Positions 1-10,287 of a stretch of 12,716 nucleotides of DNA are shown here, in pieces. Under the pieces are notes generated by a model. It saw only the letters and a list, made by a program, of their open reading frames with translations. It had not been told where the DNA came from and ran no database searches. Source of the DNA: Clostridia bacterium (lineage in GTDB: Bacteria; Bacillota_A; Clostridia; Christensenellales; Aristaeellaceae); contig JAFQOY010000116.1 in the NCBI GenBank assembly GCA_017412025.1, positions 1-12,716 on the forward strand, given 5' to 3'. Within the stretch, counting starts at the first letter, position 1, and each line of letters begins with the position of its first letter. The translations under genes and the position numbers were made by a program.

Positions 1-1345
<1,345 letters not shown>

Positions 1346-1414
1346 GATGATCTCCTTCCTGAAATAATTCTTCGTTTCCGTTTTTTAGGGAGATCAAGAA
1401 GCGCGCCGCTTCTC

Positions 1415-1525
1415 AACCCCTCAGTCGCCTTCGGCGACAGCTCCCCTTTCAGGGGAGCCTTGGCTTAGCAGGCAGCCCTTGCCTCCACCGAAAGAGGAGG
1501 GGACCGCATGCGCGGTGGAGGGGTT
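1415..1525. repeat. MITE-like palindromic repeat in the thrS leader
   Basis: A 111-bp element is bounded by 8-bp inverted ends, AACCCCTC at 1415-1422 and GAGGGGTT at 1518-1525. Inside are three perfect hairpins. The first has a 6-bp stem (1424-1429 with 1433-1438), the second an 8-bp stem (1440-1447 with 1451-1458) and the third a 9-bp stem (1482-1490 with 1513-1521). A further 6-bp stem-loop abuts it at 1397-1413. It has no credible coding potential. From memory, similar CCCCTCAGTCGCC...GCTCCCC...GGGGAGC elements are scattered through intergenic regions of gut Clostridia such as Faecalibacterium; I could not verify this here. It lies downstream of the T-box terminator and upstream of the thrS ribosome binding site, so it is transcribed in the thrS mRNA. 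Confidence 0.7.
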
Positions 1526-1546
1526 AACGCAATCCGCTGTGAAACG

Positions 1547-1585
1547 AAAAACGCCCGTCCCCCGCGTTTGTTCGAGGGACGAGCG
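1547..1585 (-). terminator. T-box intrinsic terminator
   Basis: A 10-bp stem forms on the minus strand between CGCTCGTCCC (1585-1576) and GGGACGGGCG (1561-1552), with one G-U pair and a 14-base loop. Five T residues (1551-1547) follow. The 5' arm is shared with the antiterminator, which gives the mutually exclusive fold expected of a T-box. No other terminator is seen after the exporter genes, so this one probably also ends transcripts arriving from the upstream operon. Confidence 0.93.
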
Positions 1586-1761
1586 GAAAATATCTGCCCG
1601 TGGTTCCACCCTGATTGGTGCTCTTTGCCGCTGTATCGCGCGCCTCGCGACCCGATCGGAAGGTGGTCTTCGCCCGTTCGCTTTGCCGATGCGCTTTCAG
1701 CCGGCGGCGCATCTCTCTTTGGACAAGCCTGAAAGGGTTACTCTTCTTCGTCATTTCAGAT
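1547..1761 (-). promoter_or_regulatory. T-box riboswitch leader, threonine specifier ACC
   Basis: This leader senses uncharged tRNA-Thr and controls thrS by transcription antitermination. Reading the minus strand, the AGTAA motif of the specifier loop is at 1742-1738. The distal Stem I hairpin pairs GATGCGC (1713-1707) with GCGCATC (1694-1688) and carries the AGAGAG and GGCTGAAAGC features typical of Stem I. The specifier loop reads GAAG-ACC-A, with ACC (threonine) at 1667-1665. The T-box core AGGGTGGAACCACGGGC is at 1612-1596. Its bulge bases TGGA (1608-1605) would pair with a tRNA acceptor end UCCA, implying a U discriminator on tRNA-Thr. The antiterminator pairs AGGG with CCCT and ACGGGC with GCTCGT, which competes with the terminator. 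The 5' end is estimated from the promoter. Confidence 0.95.
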
Positions 1762-1767
1762 AGGGAC

Positions 1768-1792
1768 AGTATAACGCCGGGCGGTTTAAAAG

Positions 1793-1796
<4 letters not shown>
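1768..1796 (-). promoter_or_regulatory. Sigma-A promoter of the thrS T-box unit
   Basis: The -35 box TTGACT (1796-1791) and the -10 box TATACT (1773-1768) are separated by exactly 17 bases. Transcription would start near 1761, just before Stem I of the T-box. The TGA stop codon of the upstream exporter gene (1795-1793) lies inside the -35 box, so the two units abut with no spare DNA. Confidence 0.87.
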
Positions 1797-3599
<1,803 letters not shown>

Positions 3600-3607
<8 letters not shown>

Positions 3608-5390
3608 GCGCATCCGCCTCCCCTCTCGCGCTCTGCATCGCGGCCGTTTTCGCATATACGCCGCCCAGCGCAATCAGCTCCTCATGTGTGCCGCGTTCAA
3701 TGATCTCGCCCTCGCGCAGCACGATAATCTGATCCGCGTCCTTGAGCGTTAAGACGCGGTGGGCGATGAGGATGAGCGTGGAGCCGCCCGCCGCATCGCG
3801 CAGGCGCGAGCGGATCGCTTCATCCGTCTTCGCATCCACCGCGGAGAGCGAATCGTCAAACACCATCACCGGTGCGCCGGAGAGTAGCGTACGCGCGATG
3901 GCCGTGCGCTGCTTTTGTCCGCCGGAGAGGGTCACGCCGCGCTCGCCCACGACGGTGTCATATCCCTCTCTGAATTCCTGCACGGCCGTATACAGGCAGG
4001 CGTCTTTTACCGCTGTATCCACCTGATCGTCCGTCGCCTGCGGCGCGGCGATCATGATATTCTCCTTCAGCGTACGGGAAAAGAGGAACGGCTGCTGGAG
4101 CACGACGCCCACGTTTCTGCGCAGCTTCGTCTGATCCATCTCCCGGATGTCCACGCCGCCGATGCGGATGGAGCCCTCCTGCGGATCGTAGAGCCTGGCC
4201 ATCAGCAGCGCGATGGTGCTCTTTCCGCTGCCCGTCTCGCCCAGGATGCCCAGCGTCGAGCCGCCCCGGACGGTGAAGCTCACCTCGCGCAGCACGGGCT
4301 TTTCCTCATAGGCAAAGCTCACGCGGTCAAAACAGATATCCCCGTGCATGTCCGCTTCTTTTGCGTTTTCGGGCGCGTGTTCCTCCTCGGATTCGATGAT
4401 GTAGAGCAGACGGTCGATGGACACGCCGACCTTGCTCATGTTCGTGATCACGCGTCCAAGGCCGCGCACGGGCCAGTTCATCTGCTTGGTATAGTTGATA
4501 AACGCCAGATAGGTGCCCAGCGTGATCTCGCCGCTGACGCACATGTGCACGCCCAGAATGATCACCGCGAAGAGCTGCACAAAGCTGGTCGTATCGCCGA
4601 ACGTCCAGAAGGTGGTCATCATCCGGCCCATCCGCAGCCAGATGCCGGTATGGGCGTCATTGCGGCTGCGGAACTTGGCAAGCTCGTCCTTCTCCCGGCC
4701 AAAGGCGCGCACAACGCGCACGCCGGTCAGGTTTTCCTGCACGATGGAGGACAGCACGCCCTCGGACTCGTCAAACTCTGTAAAGCTCTTGCCGATCCGC
4801 CGGTGATAGTAGATCGACGTGCCGATGACCAGCGGCACAAACGCACACGCCAGCAGCGCTATTTTCACATTCATCGCAAACATCATCGTCATATACACCG
4901 CGATGAGGAACACCGTGCTGATGAACTCGACCACCTGATCGGCGATGAACGCACGCACCACCTCCACATCCGACGTGCAGCGCTGGATGATGTCGCCCGT
5001 CGGGTTTTTGGCATGCCAGGAAAACGGCAGCCGCTGGATATGGCTGTAGAGCGAATCGCGCAGCGACTTGACAAAGCGCTCCGAGCCCTTGGGCAGGCTT
5101 GAATCATGCACAAACCCGACCGCAAACTCCAGAACCGCCACGACCGCCGCCAGCGCGCAGGAAGCCGCCAGCATCTTCCCCGGCTCAAGCGCGGCGAGCC
5201 AGGCGGGCAGCCCCGCCGTCTCCCCGAGCAGCACGCCGTCCACCGTGAAACGGATGACCTGCGTGAAGACGGTCTTGAGCACCGTCGCCGCAAACGAGGC
5301 CAGCACGCCTACGGCAAAGGCCGACGCGGCCGGCCTGAGATGATGCAGAAGCAGCCGCGTCTTTTTTTCAAATCCCTTTTTGTTTTTCAT
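3600..5390 (-). CDS. ABC exporter half-transporter, degenerate-Walker-B subunit
   Basis: This is a 596-residue half-transporter with a basic N-terminus, six predicted membrane helices within residues 22-305, and a C-terminal ATPase domain. Walker A is GETGSGKST (384-392), the Q-loop LQQP is at 431-434, the signature is the standard LSGGQ (488-492) and the switch histidine is His544. Walker B reads VMVFDD, so Asp513 replaces the catalytic glutamate. This subunit would supply the standard signature to the active site of its partner while its own site is weakly hydrolytic, as known for heterodimeric exporters. The start ATG (5388-5390) follows AAGGAG at short spacing. The AAGGAG shares its first bases with the TAA stop of the phosphorylase gene, leaving a 7-base gap. 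Cotranscription with that gene is therefore likely. Substrate unknown. Confidence 0.93.
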
Positions 5391-5397
5391 AAGCTCC

Positions 5398-6720
5398 TTA
5401 TCTCGTCACACCCTCGCGCGATACCGCCGCGTAGATCAGCGGCGGCAGCTCCGGCTTCTCCTTTTCAATCGCAATCGCCCGCTGCATGCGCTCAATCGCC
5501 GCCTGCGCAAGCTCGCGCCTGTTCAGGTACAGCGTCGCAAGGCTGTCCCCCTTATTGACATAATCGCCAAGGCGCACGTCCATGATCAGGCCGACCGCAG
5601 GATCGATGACGTCCGTCTTTTTCTTCCGGCCCGCGCCCAGATCCTGCGCGCAGTAGCCGATTTCCGTCGTATCCATCTTCGCGACATAGCCGCCCGCCGG
5701 CGCAGGCACGCTGATCTTGTACTGCGCATGCGGCAGATAGGCCAGCTCCTCGCATACGCGTCCGTCGCCGCCCTGCGCCTCGATCATCTCGCGCAGCTTC
5801 TTCAGGCCCGCGCCGCTTTCAAGCGCCTGCTGCATGCGCGCCTTGCCGTCATCAACGTCCTTCGCCGCGCCGCATGCCACGAGCATCCGGCTGCCCAGTT
5901 CCAGGGATACCGTCAGCAGATCGCCGCCCGCGCGGCCGGAGAGGATGTCGATCGCCTCCTTGACCTCAAGCGCATTGCCCACGTGCGTACCCAGCGGCTG
6001 ATCCATGCCCGTCACCAGCGCAAGAATCGGCCTGCCCGCCTGCGCGCCGATATCGACCATCGCCTTCGCCAGCTCGATGGATTCCTCCACCGTCTGCATC
6101 AGCGCGCCGCTGCCGGTCTTCACGTCCAGCACGATCGCGCCCGCGCCGCTGGCCAGCTTCTTGGAGACGATGCTCGAAGCGATCAGCGGCACGCTGCCCA
6201 CGGTGCCCGTCACGTCGCGCAGGGCATAGAGCGCCTTGTCCGCCGGGCACAGATCCTGCGTCTGGCCGATGACCGCGCAGCCGATTTCCCTGACCTGGCG
6301 GATAAAATCCGCCTGATCAACGTCAACCGAGCAGCCCGGAATGCTCTCCAGCTTGTCAAGCGTGCCGCCGGTATGCCCGAGACCCCGGCCGGAAAGCTTG
6401 GCAACCTTCGCGCCGCACGCCGCCGCCAGCGGCACGAGCACAAGCGTCGTCGTATCGCCCACGCCTCCGGTGGAGTGCTTATCCACACAGATTCCGTCAA
6501 TCTCCGAAAGATCCACCACGCTGCCGGAACGCATCATTTCCATCGTCAGCGTCGTCATCTCACGTGCGTCCATCCCGCGCCAGCAGATCGCCATCAGCAG
6601 CGCAGACAGCTGATAATCCGGCACGCTGCCATCCGCAGCGCCGCGCGCAAACGCACGGATTTCCTCATCAGAGAGCGCCATGCCCTGCTTCTTTTTCAGG
6701 ATCACATCAACCATATTCAT
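5398..6720 (-). CDS. pdp: Pyrimidine-nucleoside phosphorylase
   Basis: The enzyme splits uridine, thymidine or deoxyuridine with phosphate into base and (deoxy)ribose 1-phosphate, in pyrimidine salvage. The 440-residue length is normal for the family. The N-terminal helical domain opens with MVDVILKKKQG. The phosphate-binding KHSTGGVGDT is at 81-90, and the thymidine/pyrimidine phosphorylase signature SGRGLGHTGGTLDKLE at 110-125 is complete. The C-terminal domain (about 335-440) ends normally. Firmicute enzymes of this class are usually Pdp, with broad pyrimidine specificity, rather than strict thymidine phosphorylase (deoA), but this cannot be settled by eye. The start is the ATG at 6720 with GGAGG 7 bases upstream. 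The more upstream ATG at 6753 would fall almost on the predicted transcription start. It heads the operon with the two exporter genes. Confidence 0.95.
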   Translation of the reverse strand: MNMVDVILKKKQGMALSDEEIRAFARGAADGSVPDYQLSALLMAICWRGMDAREMTTLTMEMMRSGSVVDLSEIDGICVDKHSTGGVGDTTTLVLVPLAAACGAKVAKLSGRGLGHTGGTLDKLESIPGCSVDVDQADFIRQVREIGCAVIGQTQDLCPADKALYALRDVTGTVGSVPLIASSIVSKKLASGAGAIVLDVKTGSGALMQTVEESIELAKAMVDIGAQAGRPILALVTGMDQPLGTHVGNALEVKEAIDILSGRAGGDLLTVSLELGSRMLVACGAAKDVDDGKARMQQALESGAGLKKLREMIEAQGGDGRVCEELAYLPHAQYKISVPAPAGGYVAKMDTTEIGYCAQDLGAGRKKKTDVIDPAVGLIMDVRLGDYVNKGDSLATLYLNRRELAQAAIERMQRAIAIEKEKPELPPLIYAAVSREGVTR

Positions 6721-6751
6721 ACGCACACCTCCGTCGCTTTTCTTCTCCGTC

Positions 6752-6771
6752 ATGATGTTTTCATCATAGCA
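6752..6771 (-). promoter_or_regulatory. Extended -10 promoter with overlapping dyad before pdp
   Basis: The minus strand reads TGC (6771-6769) followed by TATGAT (6768-6763), a good extended -10 element. No good -35 lies at 17 bases; a TTGACT is present at 6796-6791 but 22 bases away. A perfect dyad ATGATG-AAAA-CATCAT covers 6767-6752, spanning most of the -10 and the probable start site. It could be an operator or a small transcript hairpin. Confidence 0.45.
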
Positions 6772-6794
6772 CAACCGCATGCAAAAAGATAGTC

Positions 6795-6822
6795 AAAAAA
6801 GACAGAAGCCATGCGCTTCTGC
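6795..6822 (-). terminator. Intrinsic terminator after the hypoxanthine-DNA glycosylase gene
   Basis: On the minus strand CAGAAGC (6821-6815), a 5-base loop and GCTTCTG (6809-6803) form a perfect 7-bp stem, followed by TCTTTTTT (6802-6795). It lies 17 bases after the stop codon and closes the yqhQ-prmC-prfA-sua5-glycosylase unit. Confidence 0.9.
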
Positions 6823-6839
6823 CTTCATCACGGATCGCT

Positions 6840-7334
6840 TCATGGACGCGCAGCCAGCGCAGACAACACCGCAGCCCTCCATGCCTCCAGCTTCTTTGCA
6901 TACGCCATCGTATACGCCGGGCTGGTGCTGGGCATGCGCAGGACGCGCCTGCCTCCCGCCGCGCCGGACTTCAAAAACAAGGTATGCGCCGCCGTCCCGT
7001 TGCACAGCACGGTATGGATCTGGGGACAGCGCGCGTACAGGCTGTCAAAGTCGCTGTACACGATATCGCGCATATCGCTGTCAAGGCTGCCTTCGCGCTC
7101 GCAAAGCGCCGCAGCATCCCACAGCGCAAGGCCGTTTTCCCGGATCAGCGCCTTCTTCTCTTCATAATCCTGCGTTCTTTCCCTGCCGAATACGTCAAAG
7201 AGGATCGGCCAGAACGCATTGCGCGGATGGGCATAGTACTGCTGCGCTTCAAGAGACTTGACGCCAGGCATGGAACCCACGATCAGCACCCGCGCCTGCG
7301 GCGTATACACCGGCTCAAAGTTCCTGCAGATCAT
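6840..7334 (-). CDS. Hypoxanthine-DNA glycosylase-like protein (UDG superfamily)
   Basis: The 164-residue protein resembles the DNA-deoxyinosine glycosylase family (UDG family 6), which removes hypoxanthine formed by adenine deamination and so starts base-excision repair. Motifs seen are IVGSMPG (18-24), the block QQYYAHPRNAFWPI (31-44), LCNGTAAH (110-117) and MPSTSPA (134-140). Asn39 in the second block sits where this family has its catalytic asparagine, as I recall it. The single compact domain has the usual family length, with no signal peptide. The ATG overlaps the stop of the upstream gene as ATGA, so translation is probably coupled. It is the last gene of the unit and is followed directly by a terminator. 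Substrate preference (hypoxanthine rather than uracil or mismatches) is inferred from family resemblance only. Confidence 0.88.
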   Translation of the reverse strand: MICRNFEPVYTPQARVLIVGSMPGVKSLEAQQYYAHPRNAFWPILFDVFGRERTQDYEEKKALIRENGLALWDAAALCEREGSLDSDMRDIVYSDFDSLYARCPQIHTVLCNGTAAHTLFLKSGAAGGRRVLRMPSTSPAYTMAYAKKLEAWRAAVLSALAARP

Positions 7335-8362
7335 ACGTGTTCGATGTCAAAGCCCGCCGCGCGGCCCATGCGGTTCATCACCGCAAGGCCTATGCCCGTC
7401 GCCTCGACCGCCTCGCACAGCGCCACCGTCTCCCCGCGCTCGTCAAGCTCGCGCAGCGCGGCAAAGAGCCTCGCCGCCGCCTCGTCCGGATGACCGGCGC
7501 TGCCCAGGCTGATGCGCAGCCTGCCGCCGAAATCATGCTCGTCAAAGCCGAGGATCGCAGGCCTCTCGCCGGCCGCCTGAGCCTCGTCGTAATGCGCGAT
7601 AATCGCCGCCACGACATTCTCCGCCCTGCCGTCAAAGATGACCGTTTTGGCCTTGGGCGCATAGTGCTTGTACTTCATGCCAGGCGAGCGCACGATATCG
7701 CCTTCCTTCAGCGGGCTCATCACATGCTCGTCCACGCGCACGCTGCCCACGACGCGCTCCACCATCTCCGGCGTGATTCCGCCCGGACGGAGAATGACGG
7801 GCACCTCGCCCGTCGCGTCGATGACGCTGGATTCCACGCCCACGCCGCACGCGCCGCCGTCAAGGATCAGCGGAATGCGCCCGTCCATATCCTCAAAGAC
7901 GTGCTGCGCGGTCGTCGGGCTCGGCTTTCCGCTGCGGTTGGCGCTGGGCGCTGCAATCGGCCGTCCGCTTGCGCGGATCAGCGCGCGCGCCGCCTCGCTT
8001 GACGGCAGTCGGATACCCACGGTATCAAGTCCGGCGCTGACGGCGGAGGGAATGCAGTCCGCCCTGGGCAGGATCAGCGTCATCGGCCCCGGCCAGTACG
8101 CGTCCATCAGCTTCCTCGCCGCCTCCGGAATCTCCTTGACCAGCGCCGCGATCTCCTCCACACAGGAGACGTGCACGATCAGCGGATTATCCGCCGGACG
8201 TCCCTTCGCTTCAAATATCTTCATCACAGCCTGCTCGTCAAGCGCGTTCGCGCCCAGGCCGTAGACCGTCTCCGTCGGCATGCCGACCAGCTCGCCCTCC
8301 CGGATGAGCCGCGCGGCCAGCGCAATCGATTCTTCGCTTACAGGCAAAACCTGCGTCTTCAT
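7331..8362 (-). CDS. L-threonylcarbamoyladenylate synthase, long Sua5 type
   Basis: The enzyme makes threonylcarbamoyl-AMP from threonine, bicarbonate and ATP, the first step of t6A synthesis at position 37 of ANN-decoding tRNAs. The 343-residue protein has the YrdC domain (about 10-200) with PTETVYGLG (29-37), KGRPADNPL (53-61) and SANRSG (140-145). A linker SPGMKYKHYAPK (226-237) and a C-terminal Sua5 domain ending GIGLAVMNRMGRAA (323-336) follow. This is therefore the long Sua5 form, not the short TsaC. I chose the ATG at 8362 because GGGAG lies 7 bases upstream and the protein then begins MKTQVLPV like family members. A longer form from the ATG at 8392, overlapping the prfA stop as ATGA, is possible but has no ribosome binding site. 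Confidence 0.94.
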   Translation of the reverse strand: MKTQVLPVSEESIALAARLIREGELVGMPTETVYGLGANALDEQAVMKIFEAKGRPADNPLIVHVSCVEEIAALVKEIPEAARKLMDAYWPGPMTLILPRADCIPSAVSAGLDTVGIRLPSSEAARALIRASGRPIAAPSANRSGKPSPTTAQHVFEDMDGRIPLILDGGACGVGVESSVIDATGEVPVILRPGGITPEMVERVVGSVRVDEHVMSPLKEGDIVRSPGMKYKHYAPKAKTVIFDGRAENVVAAIIAHYDEAQAAGERPAILGFDEHDFGGRLRISLGSAGHPDEAAARLFAALRELDERGETVALCEAVEATGIGLAVMNRMGRAAGFDIEHV

Positions 8363-8388
8363 GTCCATTCTCCCGTTTCCTGTCCGCG

Positions 8389-9456
8389 TCATGTCGCGGC
8401 GTTGATCCTCTGAAGCTTCTCCTGCTGATCGGTATAGATCAGCTCGTCGATGATCTCGTCCATATCGCCGTCGACAAACGCATCAATGGCGTAGATCGTC
8501 TTTCCAATCCGGTGATCCGAAATTCTGCCCTCATGGAAATTATATGTGCGGATGCGCTCGCTCCTGTCGCCCGTGCCCACCTGCTCGCGGCGGTCTCTGG
8601 CGTAGGCGGCGTCCTTTTCGCCCTGCAGGCGCTCATAGAGCCTCGCACGCAGCACGCGCATCGCCTTTTCCTTGTTTTTGAGCTGGCTTTTTTCATCCTG
8701 ACATGTCACGACGATCCCCGTGGGGATGTGCGTGATGCGCACGGCGCTGTCCGTCTTGTTGATGTACTGGCCGCCATGGCCCGACGCGCGGTACACGTCG
8801 ATGCGCAGGTCGTTTGCGTCGATCCTCACATCGACTTCCTGCGCCTCCGGCAGCACGGCGACGGTCGCCGTAGAGGTCTGCCGCTTGCCGTTGCTCTCCG
8901 TCACGGGGATGCGCTGCACGCGGTGCACGCCGGACTCGTAGCGCAGGCGCGAATACGCGCCCTCGCCGATGATCGTGAATACCGCTTCCTTCACGCCGCC
9001 CAGCTCGGTCATGTTCGCGTCCATCATCTCCACGCGCCAGCCACGGCGCTCCGCATAGCGCGCATACATGCGCATGAGCAGCGCGCCAAAGAGCGCCGCC
9101 TCCTCGCCGCCTGCGCCGCCGCGGATTTCCATGACGACATTCCTCTCGTCGTTCGGGTCCTGCGGCAGCAGCAGAAGCTGAATCTCCCGCTCGCACGCGG
9201 GAATCTCCTGTTCCAGCTGCGCAAGCTCCTCCTTCGCCATCTCCGCCATATCCGCATCCAGCAGCATCGCCTTCGCCTCACTGCGCTGGCCGATCATCCC
9301 TTCAAGCCTTGACACAGCCGCAGCAAGCGGCTCAAGCCTGCTGTGTTCCTTCATCAGCGCGCGCCACTTTTCCTGATCCGATACGATCTGCGGATCGGAC
9401 AGCAGCGCGCCCAGCTCCTCAAGGCGCGGACGCACCCAATCGAGTTTCTGAAGCAT
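8389..9456 (-). CDS. prfA: Peptide chain release factor 1
   Basis: RF1 recognises UAA and UAG in the ribosomal A site and triggers peptide release. The 355-residue length is normal. The codon-recognition tripeptide is P-V-T (184-186, within RIPVTES), which marks RF1; RF2 would have SPF. The catalytic GGQ is at 228-230 in ASGHGGQYINKTDSAV. Its glutamine is the residue methylated by PrmC, whose gene lies directly upstream. The N-terminal helical domain (about 1-105) is intact. The ATG at 9456 follows the prmC stop with no gap (TGAATG), and its GGAG ribosome binding site lies in the last codons of prmC, so the two are translationally coupled. Confidence 0.98.
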   Translation of the reverse strand: MLQKLDWVRPRLEELGALLSDPQIVSDQEKWRALMKEHSRLEPLAAAVSRLEGMIGQRSEAKAMLLDADMAEMAKEELAQLEQEIPACEREIQLLLLPQDPNDERNVVMEIRGGAGGEEAALFGALLMRMYARYAERRGWRVEMMDANMTELGGVKEAVFTIIGEGAYSRLRYESGVHRVQRIPVTESNGKRQTSTATVAVLPEAQEVDVRIDANDLRIDVYRASGHGGQYINKTDSAVRITHIPTGIVVTCQDEKSQLKNKEKAMRVLRARLYERLQGEKDAAYARDRREQVGTGDRSERIRTYNFHEGRISDHRIGKTIYAIDAFVDGDMDEIIDELIYTDQQEKLQRINAAT

Positions 9457-10287
9457 TCATTTCTCCTTTTTGGCATAGACCACGCGCCAGTTGCCGCCAT
9501 AGTCCCTGAGCGCATGCGGCGTTCCGATATGCTTTTCAAGCAGCGCGGACACGTCATCCTTCTGCCGCCAGCCGATTTCAAAGAGCAGCACACCCTCCGG
9601 CGCAAGATACGCCGGCGCCTGCGATGCGATGCGCCTGTAAAAATCCAGCCCGTCCTCGCCGCCAAAGAGCGCCAGCTCCGGTTCCTGTTTTACCTCGGGC
9701 ATCAGCGTATCCATTTCCTCCCGGGAAATATACGGCGGATTGGAGACGATGACGTCAAAGACCTCGCCTGCAAGCGCTTCAAAACAGTCGCTTTTTACAA
9801 AGCGGACGTCCGCGCCGTTGGCCTGCGCGTTGCCGCCTGCCACGCGCAGCGCCGTCTCGCTCACGTCAACCGCCGTCACGCAGCAGCCTGCCGCATGCCT
9901 TGCGATGGACACCGCCAGCGCGCCGGAGCCCGTGCCGATATCCAGCACACGGCTGCCCGGGCGCACATGGGAAAGCGCCTCCTCGCAGAGGATCTCCGTA
10001 TCGGGCCTGGGGCAGAGTACGCCCGGCTCCACATGGAATTCAAGCCCCATAAAGCCGCATGAACCGAGGATATACTGCATCGGCTCGCGCCTTTCCCGCC
10101 GGGCGATCATCTTTTCGTATGCGTCCGCCGCCTCCGGCGCAAGTTCGCGTCCGTCGTTCATGCGCATCATCAGCGCATTCTCGCCCAGCAGGTGCGCCAG
10201 CATCTGCGCGCTCTCGTATGCGGCGGTATCGATCCCCGCAAGCGCAAGGCGCGCGCATGCGGCTCTCGCCGCTTCACGGATGGTCAC
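9457..10287 (-). CDS. prmC: Release factor glutamine methyltransferase
   Basis: PrmC methylates the glutamine of the GGQ motif in RF1 and RF2 with S-adenosylmethionine, which raises termination efficiency. The 276 residues comprise an N-terminal helical domain (about 1-75) and a Rossmann methyltransferase domain. The latter shows the SAM-binding loop DIGTGSG (116-122), the acidic residue in VTAVDVS (137-143) and the substrate motif NPPY (183-186). The family signature preceding the methyltransferase core is present as PRPDTE (93-98). The start is a GTG at 10287-10285 that overlaps the yqhQ stop as GTGA. No strong ribosome binding site is seen, so reinitiation after yqhQ is likely. The gene lies between yqhQ and its substrate gene prfA, a common Firmicute order. 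Confidence 0.97.
   Translation of the reverse strand: MTIREAARAACARLALAGIDTAAYESAQMLAHLLGENALMMRMNDGRELAPEAADAYEKMIARRERREPMQYILGSCGFMGLEFHVEPGVLCPRPDTEILCEEALSHVRPGSRVLDIGTGSGALAVSIARHAAGCCVTAVDVSETALRVAGGNAQANGADVRFVKSDCFEALAGEVFDVIVSNPPYISREEMDTLMPEVKQEPELALFGGEDGLDFYRRIASQAPAYLAPEGVLLFEIGWRQKDDVSALLEKHIGTPHALRDYGGNWRVVYAKKEK

Noticed and set aside
1421..1609. Small reading frame on the minus strand in the thrS leader
   Set aside because: It spans the T-box terminator and the palindromic repeat, has no ribosome binding site and no recognisable protein features.
6786..6796. TTGACT as the -35 box for pdp
   Set aside because: It is 22 bases from the -10 box, too far for a standard sigma-A promoter, and lies against the T-tract of the preceding terminator.
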